Part shown: positions 43,359-53,395 of the stretch, piece by piece | Layout of the letters: every line of letters begins with the position of its first letter | How positions within the stretch are numbered: the first letter of the stretch is position 1 | Source: Dastarcus helophoroides | Taxonomy: Eukaryota > Arthropoda > Insecta > Coleoptera > Bothrideridae | DNA length: 64,000 nt | Assembly (NCBI GenBank): GCA_028583605.1 | Contig: CM053326.1 | Coordinates: 16,232,639 to 16,296,638 of the forward strand | Direction: 5' to 3' | The notes under the pieces: generated by a model | Told to the model about the DNA's origin: nothing | Databases searched by the model: none | The model's input: only the letters and a program-made list of their open reading frames with translations | Program-made: the position numbers and the translations under genes

Positions 43359-45919
43359 CAGGGTTGGCCACGCTAAACGCTACGGCCTCTAGGAACTATG
43401 GGGTAACATATTTTAAAAAATAAATATATTAGTTAAATATAGGACGCTAAGTTGCTAAAAATGCTAAAGATGCTAAACATATTTTTAAGTATACAGGGTG
43501 TTTTAGAAAATTGCTAGATATCAAAGTTGTGATTTTTTAAAGAAGACACTATGTTTTAATTCTCATTTTTAACTTCAGTCCAAAAAATAACGTCAGTTTT
43601 ATTCATGTTTCCCTATACCAAAACCCCTACCCTTTTTAAATTAATCAGGCTTTTTTTAAAAATGACAAGTTTTGCAAAATGTTAATTTTACTCCCAAAAG
43701 TAAAATATTTTAATAGTGACGTCTTCAAATTTTTATTTGGCACACCTCTTGCTAGATAATGCAGTTGGGGTAAGTACCTAACTTTATAATAGGATTTTTC
43801 AAATTTACCGAAACATTTACTCAAATTTCGGACTTCAATTTCTTTATAAATTTAAATAAAACATCCAGTAAATATTTATTTTAAATACTAGAAAATTTAA
43901 TTAGCTTTCAGATGGTATGGATTTCTTATACTTAAATTTCAAGATAACATCACATTTGATCATAGTTGGCATACGTCAGTGAACTGACGGAACTCTTATA
44001 ATAAGTTAAATTGCATTTTCTTAATTCAAGAGAGACTTCTTTATTAACTTAGTAGTTCAATTTATTGAAATGAAAGGATATTCTATTGACGAAAAGGTCA
44101 AACTGATTTTGACAATAGGTGAATGTTACGAAAACTGTTTATTAGCATCCTAGAGTATACGCTCAGAAGTTTTTGGATAAAAGGCATTTACATAAAAATG
44201 TCTTTCAAAGACTGTTAGCAATATTTCTTAAATCAGGTACCATTATGAAACCCATAAAATGCCAAAACTTATTACGAGAAATGCAGTTAATTACTGAAAA
44301 CCCTAATATAAGTATTAGAGTTCTTGAAACAGAAATTACGATAAGCAGAACAAGTATACGAAGAATCCTTAAGAAACATCAATATCATCCATACCACTAT
44401 GAAATGCATTAACATATGTATGGAAAAGGTTTTGAAAGACCTTTGGAATTCTGTGTATGGTTTCTTGGGAAAGTTGGAGAAGAACCTGACTTTTATGGTT
44501 GTATATTATTCACAGATGAATGCACGTTTCATAATACCGGCCTAGTTAATCGTCACAATTTTTATTATTATAACACTAAAAATCCACATTTATTTCGTAG
44601 TCAGGATTATCAAAATCGTTGGAGCGTTAATGTATTTGTTAGAGTTATTGGTAATAACGTCGTTGGGCCATACTTTTTATTGGCCTTTTAAGTGGGCAAG
44701 TTTTTTAAAGATTTCTAAAAACTCATTTCAGGATTATTCTAGACGATGTACCCTTAAATTCAAGGTCAAAAATGTGGATCCAGTTAGACGGAGCTCCTGC
44801 TCATTTTCACACTTTTGTAAGGGAATATTAAAATAGGAAATTTCGAAAAAAATGGATTGGTAGAGGCGATCCCCATAGCTGGCTACCCAGATCGCCGGAC
44901 CTAACCCCAATGGACTTTTTCCTATGAGGGTATGTAAAAAACATTGTATACAATGTTTCTCCTACCACCCCAGAGCACATGAAAAAATCGAATACGAAAT
45001 GCTTTTGAAACAATTGATGAAAGTATTTTAACAAATTTAAATAACTCTTTTGAGAAAATAATAAGATTTTGTGTAGAACAAAATGGTTCTCACGTTGAAT
45101 ATTTGTTGGAGTAAAACATTGTTTTTTATTTCTGTTGGATACTTGTTCTGCAATTTCATTAAATAATAAACTAAGTATGTAGTTGTTTTTTTAAATAAAA
45201 CTATTTGTAAATTAAGTTAAGTCAAAATGAAACAAATGAAATTACCTTACATGAGTTATTAAAGTTTACCGAAGCATACCATCATTGATCAAAATTTGTT
45301 TCTTTTTGGATAATGATGAGAAATAGCACAATTCGTGAAAATAGTTATATCTCTTAAACTACTGAATTTAAGCATAAAAAATATACACACCAACTTAAAG
45401 ACAATTAAATATGTCATTATTTAAAATAAAAAGATACTGGATGTTCCGTTTAAATTTACAAAGAAAACGACGTCTGAAATTTAAGTAAAGGTTCCGGTAA
45501 ATTTGGAACATCCTGTATAAACTTTAAAACTTGTCCAAACTGCATTTTCTAGTAAATGGTATGTCAAATGAAAATTTATAGACGCCACTGTCAACATTAT
45601 TTACTTTAAGGGATAAAATATTTCTTTTTGAAAACCTTGTATTTAAAAAAATAGTGGATTATTAAAAAGGGTTAGGTTTAAGTATAAGAAAATCTAATAA
45701 AAATTAACTTTATTTTTGGCGCCGAAAGTAAAAATAAAAAGACGAAGATGGGGTCTCATTTAAAAAATTACAATTTTGATATGCAACTATTTTCTGGAAC
45801 ACCCTGTATATTTAAAAAAATTTTCACATGTAGATTTCAGCGACTCATATTTAACCATATTGTTTATTTTTTAAAATATGTTATAGCTCCTAGAGGGCGT
45901 AGCGTTCAGGTTGGCTCTG
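43359..45919. mobile_element. Tc1/mariner-superfamily element with about 0.5-kb inverted repeats
   Basis: The ends CAGGGTTGGCCACGC and the inverted GTTGGCTCTG are flanked by TA (43357-43358, 45920-45921). Inverted homology runs through ACGCTACG..CTCTAGGA, ACATATTTTAAAAAATAAA, CAGGGTGTT/AACACCCTG (43494 versus 45799) and AACATCCAGTA/TACTGGATGTT (43860 versus 45434). Each arm is therefore about 0.5 kb. The single transposase remnant lies between them on the plus strand. This is the only element in the window with both TIRs and an internal transposase in full order. Confidence 0.92.
44070..45114 (+). pseudogene. Mariner-type transposase, broken
   Basis: Reading from ATG 44070: an N-terminal helix-turn-helix like DUF4817 (YSIDEKVKLILTIGECYENC), a stop, then HKNVFQRLLAIF and a second DNA-binding helix region (44173-44412) with SRTSIRRILKKHQYHPYH. 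The catalytic domain follows: ILFTDECTFHNTG, RHNFYYYNTKNPH, NRWSVNVFVRVIGNNVVGPYF (44416-44691), QLDGAPAHF and PRSPDLTPMDFFL (about 44770-44930). The three acidic catalytic positions (FTDE, LDGA, PMDF) are all present; 41 positions separate the second and third. It is dead because of at least four in-frame stops and frameshifts near 44150, 44695 and 44840. Confidence 0.9.
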
Positions 45920-46440
45920 TATAAAGGATGTGTAGAATTTTTAGGAGAATTATAAAATCGAAAAATAATTGGGATGTTCCTTTTAAAAAACCAAAGCTGA
46001 CTTTGGTTGTGAGAAAACATCATATTCTGTATGTCGCAAATCCATTTTAAATAAAAATTTAAAAGGGATCTACAAACTTTTTGTATCTATCGTATTTTGA
46101 AAGATAAATGGGGGGTGCATTTATAATCAAACACTCTGTACGACATGTGTAGCTATGTTGCAGTGTTATTATCTCAAAACATAGCAAGTAAATAAACAAC
46201 AATAAAAGACAAAAAAAGCTGTCAACAATGATATTGACAGTTGCAGTTGTCAATGTAAAATTTAAATAGTAAAGTTACTAGATAAAGTGCTAACCGTTTT
46301 TTTTCTGCTGTTTGTTTTGGTAATTGTACTTCGTGATATAACAAAGGTTTTTATGGTTGGGGTAAAGAGTGTCCAACCTATTCTGACACTTTGCCGGTTA
46401 GAAATGTCACTTTGCTATATAGAAATATTACTGTCAGTTA

Positions 46441-46670
46441 CGGTGCGTTTACACTGGACACTTTATTCCGTACATTTCTCTCTGACATAAAATATTTAGA
46501 CTAAACACTTTACTTCGTACATTTCCCTTTAAGATAAGTATCAACTATCCTGAGAAAAACTATCCGAGATTTGTTTACACAGCGAAAGCCTGGGTTAACT
46601 TCTCTCAGGATGTTTAACACTTATTTTAGAGAGAAATGTGGAGAATAGAGTGTCTAGTTTAAACGCATCC
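46441..46670. mobile_element. 230-bp MITE with TTA duplication
   Basis: The ends CGGTGCGTTTACACTGGAC and the inverted TCTAGTTTAAACGCATCC are flanked by TTA (46438-46440, 46671-46673). Inverted homology extends through CATTTCTCTCT. A TTA target and short length fit a PIF/Harbinger-type MITE. Non-coding. Confidence 0.85.
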
Positions 46671-46673
46671 TTA

Positions 46674-48090
46674 AACAGAGCTGAACACAAAATAAGCTGG
46701 AAGGCTCTTCTAGAACCGCACTTAAAATGTTGTGAAAACAATTTCCTAAATGCATATTTTCTAAATTCCTATTAAACTCAATTCGACCCACAAAAATGAA
46801 ACTGGTCAACTATTGTTAGGTAAATCCATAAAGCCGTGTCAGCTTACTAGGTTAGGAAAATCCGAAACAGATAAATGTTTTAAATTTCTAACTTTGTAAT
46901 GCTTTTCCATCTATAATAATTATTTAATTTTAACTAACATAAAATGCGAAAAAATAGTATAAACAATCTCGTGAGAAAAACAGTTTTACTAAACTTTCAA
47001 CGTTATCACTTAATGCTTAAGTTATTCGTCCACTAAGCTTGCTCGTAGTCAAACGCTGTATTCGTTTAGTAAAATTTTGCCATTCTACAGTTGTTGTTTA
47101 ATTATATACCTGATTCTATTCCTTCAAAGCGATTACCCAAAGGGTCAAATTTTCATTTAAGTTTTATGAGGAAGTCTTACTGTTGAGTGTAAATTTGTAC
47201 ATACAAATGTTGATAATTTTCTGAAAAATTTAATCTGTGGCAAAATAAAACATTCAAAAATTATTACCGTACCAATATCGTACATTCATTCATTCATTTT
47301 TAATCGACAGATTTATTTATCTAAAAATAGTTTTCATAATCACTAAAAACTTGGAAGCCACTAATTACTATCTTATCTTATTAACTACAGTTAACAGTTT
47401 ATAGATTACACCGTTTCATATAACTAGTAACTTATGAAGTTAATTACACTCTGTTTGATTTAGAGTGACAAAGGTTTCTAATGGCTGTAACTTTGTCATC
47501 CAATAGCTTCTGATTTCACCGGAAATTATCCTAATTAATCAATCCAATCTAATTCCATAAAACGATTCTACTACTTCCCTTTGCAAGATATCACGCTAAA
47601 ATTTTCTTTGATATTTGTAAAAAGGTTAGATAATTTTTCCGCTGAACATAACTGCTTTTTAAGTTTAATATTTAGTCCTTTTGATTTAATACATACTTGC
47701 AGATTTTGCTATATATGTACAAAATGTTCACAAATTTCACCAACAATGCTTTATTGTAGATTCAAAATCTATTTTTTTCTGGAACTGGATGCAAGTGTAT
47801 TAATTTGAAGCTCCTAAAGTTGACGCAAAATGCAATTTCGAGGTCGCTACCTTTTGTAACGGACGCAAATGTATTGACAGTGACGTTTCTAAAATATAGA
47901 ACGAATTATGATTTTCTCTTTTGAAATACTCGCAATTTCATATTTTTGGGAGAGTTTTAAAATCCTTTTTATTTCATGGTTCATAGTATACGCACATAAA
48001 TTACATAAGATAAATGTTGACATTAATCGTACAGTCCATGGAAAGATTAATGAAAAATCACCCCTATTACAAAAAAATTAAATACTAAAC
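46674..48090. other. No gene recognised
   Basis: 1.4 kb of AT-rich DNA. The ORF at 47581-47808 has no recognisable domain. Confidence 0.35.
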
Positions 48091-48180
48091 CAGGGGTGGT
48101 CAACCCAAATGATCTTTCGGCCCACTTTAGAAATGCATCCTACCTCCGCGGGCCGCATGATGACTTTTTATTTCGATACA
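48091..48180 (+). mobile_element. hAT-like terminal sequence
   Basis: CAGGGGTGGTCAACCC followed by GCGGGCCGCATGATGAC resembles the first 70-80 bases of Charlie-type hAT elements. No opposite end was found, so it is probably truncated. Confidence 0.5.
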
Positions 48181-48758
48181 ATACAACAAATAGTTGACTG
48201 GAATAAATTAGGCAACAGTTTTTTCATTTAATAGAAAATGATATAAGTAAATAAATAATGGTAATACTCCCAGAAGTTATTTTTATAACCACCAAAAATA
48301 TGGCTTTGACAGAAAAAAAATTTATATATATTTATAAGTCGATATTATCTTTATTCCTACCTCTATTTCAGTATAAACATATTCTTAGAGTGAAAAAGTG
48401 AAACAAAATGAGTAACTGGTATGTTTAATATTATTCTTACACATGTAAACATAAATAATATAATAATAATGATAACTAAACTTTCCAAAAATATACAACA
48501 CTAAAAAAGAAATATAAAAAATATATAAATATAAACGAAACAAGGAAATGTGATCATCAACGACTAATTGGAGACGGAGGCATAACTGGTGTCTGAAAGC
48601 TACCTCGACTTTAACTAACTGAGAGCTCGTATTAGGTTTTATAGAGACTTGGTAATGACAATATCTTAAAAATGTAATTAAGAAACAACCTGGTAGGACC
48701 TGGTTAAGTGGTAAGTTAGTGGACACAATTATACAATTAACAGGATTCTAGGTAGGGC
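48181..48758. other. No gene recognised
   Basis: AT-rich, possibly the decayed interior of the hAT end at 48091. The ORF on the minus strand (48385-48726) is low-complexity and unsupported. Confidence 0.3.
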
Positions 48759-48766
48759 ATTAAGAG

Positions 48767-49753
48767 TAGTGATGGGAAAAACTGCTATTTACAAGTAGCA
48801 GTTACGAGTTGCTTCTGTTACAACCAAGTGACAGTTTTAAATAGCTGCTACTTTTGTCACTTTTACTTATTATGAATACGCGTTAGGCGATCACATATAG
48901 CAGTCCCAGTACAGTGAAAGTCGGAGCGGAATGGAACGGAGCAAGTAGCAACTTACAGAGTACCTGCTACTGCTACTTTGTCACTGTTACGCCATCGCAA
49001 ATCGCAGTAAAGAGCAATCAACCAGAAATAGCTGCTACTCCACTAAACTCTTCCTGCTAGTTAGTCGTTCCTGGTACTTTGTCACAGTGTGTTTAAACAA
49101 TAACATTACCTACGCCAAATACACTGAAGTCGCAGTTACGTTCGGACAGTAGGAGAATTGGTACATGGATATAGTTTTAAATTCATTTAGCAGATAACCT
49201 TTTATAAAGGAAAACTCGAATGTAGGTTATAACACTGATCATTTTTGCTATTATGAGAATTTTAAGAGACGTCTGAATTTATAAGAGGTAAACATGTGAT
49301 TTAAATCGTAAAATTTCCCAGTCAATAGCAAATAAAGGTATCAGTACAATTAAGCTGTTTTATTTTGACATAATTCTCTAAAAGTAACTTATCAAAGATA
49401 AAGAAGAGTAAAAATATAAAAATAAGCTTCATGATTATCAACGTCACTTATTATTTATTACAAGAACGAAATGATTTATATTCAGATATAACATTAGAAT
49501 TCCAAGATGCTTCCGACTGTAGAAGAGAAACACTCATAAGCCCAAAATTCCCCAAGGAAACGGACCGAAAGTACACGGAGTTAATCGAGTTAAGTAGCAG
49601 GTAGCAATAAGGTTATGTGTAACAACTGCGACTGAAAGATCCTTATATGTTCCAAAAGTAGCAGTTACTTTTAGGAACTGATAACTGTTCCAACTGCTAC
49701 TTAAAAAGAACCAGTGACAAAGTAGCAGATTGCTATATAGCAACCCAACACTA
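48767..49753. mobile_element. Non-autonomous hAT element, 987 bp, perfect 8-bp duplication
   Basis: Starts TAGTGATGGG and ends CCCAACACTA, flanked on both sides by ATTAAGAG (48759-48766, 49754-49761). Both ends carry clusters of AGCAGTTAC, GTAGCAG and CTGCTACTTTTGTCAC-like motifs in both orientations, as subterminal transposase-binding repeats do in hAT elements. There is no transposase. The perfect target duplication suggests a relatively recent insertion. Confidence 0.93.
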
Positions 49754-49761
49754 ATTAAGAG

Positions 49762-50149
49762 TAATTGTAAAGCGATTTGGGAGAATCATTTATGATTTTA
49801 GGCTGTAATTTATTGGGTAGAATGAAATGGTAAGTTATCTAATTAAGATAATTTAACAATGGAATGCATAGCGTTGCGATATACCAAATGTTTGTCTAAA
49901 TGAAAATGGGCTTCCACTACTTTGGCTACTATAAAATACAAATGTTTTGCAAAAATGTGATGAATCTCGTGTGCATACTGATACGCTCTTACCCCTAATT
50001 AAATAGCTTCTAGTTTTAAGTTTATTCTAAGATTGTCTCAAAGATGTTTTCTTAACAATTGAACATAACATTTTGTATTTATACTATGATGAATTTAATA
50101 TTTTTAATTAATTTTTTTTGTCGACAGGATATGGTTCCAAGTCCCTGTT
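49762..50149. other. No gene recognised
   Basis: AT-rich spacer between two elements. Confidence 0.3.
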
Positions 50150-51176
50150 TTGAGTGCCTTAAATGAAATAGGTGATAGAAAAAAAAAATTAAGCAAAAAC
50201 TTTTCTATGAACATGTATCCGAAAACTCTTAATAAAAAAGGTACAAGGTGTTCAAATTTGAATTAAAAATAAAGTTTCTACTTTTTCTCTTTCAAGTTTT
50301 CTAAACTATTTAAACCAAATTTTGCACACATGATGTATCCATAAAGAATCACAAAATAAAATAAATTTAAGTTTCTATCTCAACCAGTGACCGAGTTACG
50401 GATAATCTGTGATATTATTGTAGGAAAAGCGCAGTACACCACTGAAGGAAATAAAATAAAATACCTGTTTTGGGTAAAGAATTTAATTCTGAATAAAAGT
50501 TATTTCTTCACATTATTCCTTATCTGTCCCGGTTCCGTCATGGCGTTGGTTTTGGGAAAAACATCACTATTACTCGTACTTTCACTAAGAAAAATCCCAA
50601 AAATTTAAATTCTGTCATAATAGTGACAAATGTGAAAGAATGTTAAGAGTCAACTTATCCAAAACTGTTATTTTATTTCATTTTATCCTGTGTCGGAGCA
50701 TCTTAAACTTACTTTTCTTTGTGTTAGTCAGTGATTATTTAAAGACCAGCATACATTGTATTCGAACAGTTTCTACGTAAAATATAAGACAATGAATGTC
50801 AAAGAAAAATTTTCAGGAGAAAACTTTTCTTCAGAAATAAATGCTTTAACTAAAAATTGTATTTTATTTCATTTTGGTTAATGGCTTACTGGTTTTTTTC
50901 TACATAATATCACACATTAGCCGTAACTCCGCCACTGGTTAAGGTAAAAACTTGATTTTATCTTATTTAATGATTCTTCATCTACACACCACGTGTGCAA
51001 AATTTGGTATAAATATCTCTGAAAACTAAAAAATGAAAAAATAAAAACTTTTTTTTATTCAAATTTGAACACCTTGTATCTTTTTTACTAAGATTTCAGG
51101 ATACAGGTTCATGAAAAACTTTTTCCTTAAAATTACATTTTCTATCATCTCTTTCATTTAGGGCACAAGAATCAAG
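50150..51176. mobile_element. 1.03-kb palindromic element
   Basis: Inverted blocks: GTGCCTTAAATGAAATAGG with CTCTTTCATTTAGGGCAC, ACAAGGTGTTCAAATTTGAA with TTCAAATTTGAACACCTTGT, TTTGCACACATG with CGTGTGCAAAATTTGG, ACCAGTGACCGAGTTACGG with CCGTAACTCCGCCACTGGT. The midpoint is near 50663. It abuts the 5' edge of the pogo-like remnant. End positions and target duplication are uncertain. Confidence 0.82.
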
Positions 51177-51983
51177 AATAACGCCTTCCTGATGAACTTT
51201 TAGTTATGGAAAAATGCGGATTTGAATTGACAAGAAAGGTCTCACACATTGTTGGACAGTTCTTTGCATCAAATAGAATTAAAGTCTATTTAGGAACGGC
51301 ATACTAAGTGAAGATTGGTTCCTTGGGTTTCGTAAAGACATAATTTATCGATTAAAAAACCACAGAGCGTTGAGGTTGCCATAAAAAAAGACCTGTTGTC
51401 GATTCATTATTGACAGTAATCTGACCTCATTGGATACTACACCTAAAAAATTAGGTTTAGAAGATTATCTCCAGCAAATCTGGAATCTTGACAAGACAAG
51501 TTTTTGTACAGATTCATTCAAAACAAAAATTATGGGAGGGAAACACCATGCCCTTAAACTAGGAGCTCCAGAAAAGACTGGTTACTCCGATACTACTTAG
51601 ACGGCTACAGCAAAAGGCTGGATGAAAATTGAAGTCTTTAAGAATTATTTTGAGAAGCTATTTTTCAAAGCTATAGGAAACGACCGTCAAGTTCTTTAGA
51701 TATACAATGGACTCTACTTATCTTAGCTTCAAATTGGTTAAAGCAGCTATTCGAGAAAATATTACGATCTTAAAACTGCCTCCGTATTGTAACGCAATGT
51801 AAATAGATGGAATAGAATTTAGAATAGAATTGTAGAATTTAGTACATAAGAAAAGTTTCTAGAATGATCTGATAAGGGGAAAGCGACCGCGATAACGAAG
51901 CAAACGGCAGATAAGCGTTCCCGAAATTTCGGCAAACGATAAGCCTTATCTGCCGGATCGTTCTAGAACCTGGATGCCAAAAC

Positions 51984-52016
51984 TATATAAGGCAGTCAGC
52001 TGTCCCTCGAGTCAGT
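51984..52016 (+). promoter_or_regulatory. LTR core promoter: TATATAA and TCAGT initiator
   Basis: TATATAA at 51984-51990 is followed by TCAGT at 52012-52016, placing the initiator A 30 bases after the TATA start. TCAGT is the arthropod Inr consensus. It supports the LTR call. Confidence 0.7.
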
Positions 52017-52105
52017 CAGTTAGAGTCAGTGTAATTAGTGAGTTAGTAGAAGTCAACAATAAGTGAGTTAATTGTTCAATTGTGGTGATCTAAGTTTAGT
52101 TTGGT

Positions 52106-52111
52106 AATAAA
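52106..52111 (+). promoter_or_regulatory. LTR polyadenylation signal AATAAA
   Basis: Lies about 92 bases after the predicted start, in the R-region position of an LTR. Confidence 0.55.
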
Positions 52112-53395
52112 GTGGGTATTATTTTCAATTCACGTGTTAATCAATTCGAACCACGATAAGCCCGTAATAGATATTAGTCACGTGCTGCATTACTTCACTT
52201 AGCTGTCTTAAAGCCACTAGAAACATCACTGGATCAAGAATCAGTACAATGGCACAGGCAGCATCTCAGAATAAAAATACCTAAAAGAGAATTTTTAAGA
52301 ATGATAGGTGAAATATAAAGAAATTTTAAAAAAGATATTATTAAAAGTGGTTTCCAAAAAGAAGGTGTAGATCAATTTTTCACAAATATTTTACCGGTGG
52401 GTCTTAAAAAATGGAAGAAATTCAAGATGAAATTACCAGAAGCCACGATGTTAAATGTTGTCGAAAGAGAAGATGATCCGATGCTTTTACTTACTAAAAA
52501 CGCTGCTGAGGACCCTCTCATTATCATAGAAAGCTCTCTAATTAAAACTGGAATCAAACCCATTAAAAACAACAAGGTCACGTACCGACAAATATTCGAG
52601 ACTACTGATGACCCTCTCTTGTCCATGAACAATGCCCAAAATGATCAAATAGGAAAGTTATGGATAAACGTTACCCATTTACAGAAAAGTTATACAGTGC
52701 ACTCTTTTGAGGAACTTTTTCTTGCCATTTTGAAAGCAAGCACAAATAATCTGAACAAAAAGGAATTCTACAGGTTTCGAAGTTATTCCGAACGAGGAGG
52801 TGATAGAAAGCATGGAGAATGAAAAACACAGTAAGACAAAAAAATAACAATGAAAAGGCAAAGTCAAAAGGATATGAAGAGCCAAAGAAGGCTAGTTAAA
52901 AAAAACTAGGAAAAATCTCAATAATAAATGGCCTAAAGGATAATAAATCAAAAACAAATGGGAAGTGACTGTATTTGCTGTAGGACAATAATGTTCCTTT
53001 AAGTACAGTAGCATCGTGCTTCAGGAAGAAGGATGATAACTTGTGTTCGATCTGATTTGTCTATGTGAATTTTGATATTATTTTAATAAAAATGAATGGA
53101 TTCAATGTGTGACCTGTATGGAGTGGGTTTGTGGAATCTGTAATTAGGGCTCGAAGAATCCCCAACACGGGTGCAAAAGATGCGAAGATAATAATTCAGA
53201 TTTTTTAAAAAGTGTTATATAATTTATATATAATTTTTATTAATTAAACTAATTGTTTTTGCTTAGTTTTTATGTTTAAAAGAGTTATTATAGTTCTATA
53301 TCAATTAATGTCACTATATTTTAGTGGTTGCTAAGTTGTACAGGTATCCCAAAAATTATCCTTTGTTTTTTAAAAGTTCTTAGATATTAAACTAA

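Larger units (their letters stand above)
51795..52190 (+). repeat. Solo LTR inside the pogo-like transposase
   Basis: An insert of about 0.4 kb between LKLPPY and LHLAVLKPLE of the transposase. It starts TGTAAATAG and has a GC-richer U3-like part. It also has a TATA box, a downstream initiator and AATAAA in the order of an LTR (U3-R-U5), then TGCATTAC near the right edge. There is no internal domain, so it looks like a solo LTR left by recombination. Exact ends and target duplication are uncertain. Confidence 0.72.
51190..53215 (+). pseudogene. pogo/Tigger-like transposase, broken and interrupted
   Basis: Plus-strand pieces in order: a pre-catalytic region with WFLGFRK (about 51318), IWNLDKTSFCTDSFKTK (first catalytic Asp, about 51480), GWMKIEVFKNYFEKLF (about 51617), IYNGLYLS where the family has YDG (about 51700), LKLPPY (about 51773), then after an LTR insertion LHLAVLKPLETSLDQESVQW (about 52196). 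The 52397-52822 ORF forms the linker, and CICC and EWIQCVTCMEWVCGICN (about 53095-53145) form a C-terminal Zn-binding tail. Many stops and frameshifts are present. The second catalytic Asp reads Asn and the third position reads His, so it could not cut DNA even if expressed. The N-terminal DNA-binding domain is missing at the palindrome border. Confidence 0.85.

Noticed and set aside
48385..48726. 113-residue minus-strand ORF
   Set aside because: Low-complexity Tyr/Phe-rich sequence in AT-rich DNA with no motif.
52397..52822. 141-residue ORF as a separate gene
   Set aside because: It is in line with the pogo-like transposase pieces on both sides and fits the variable linker before the zinc tail.
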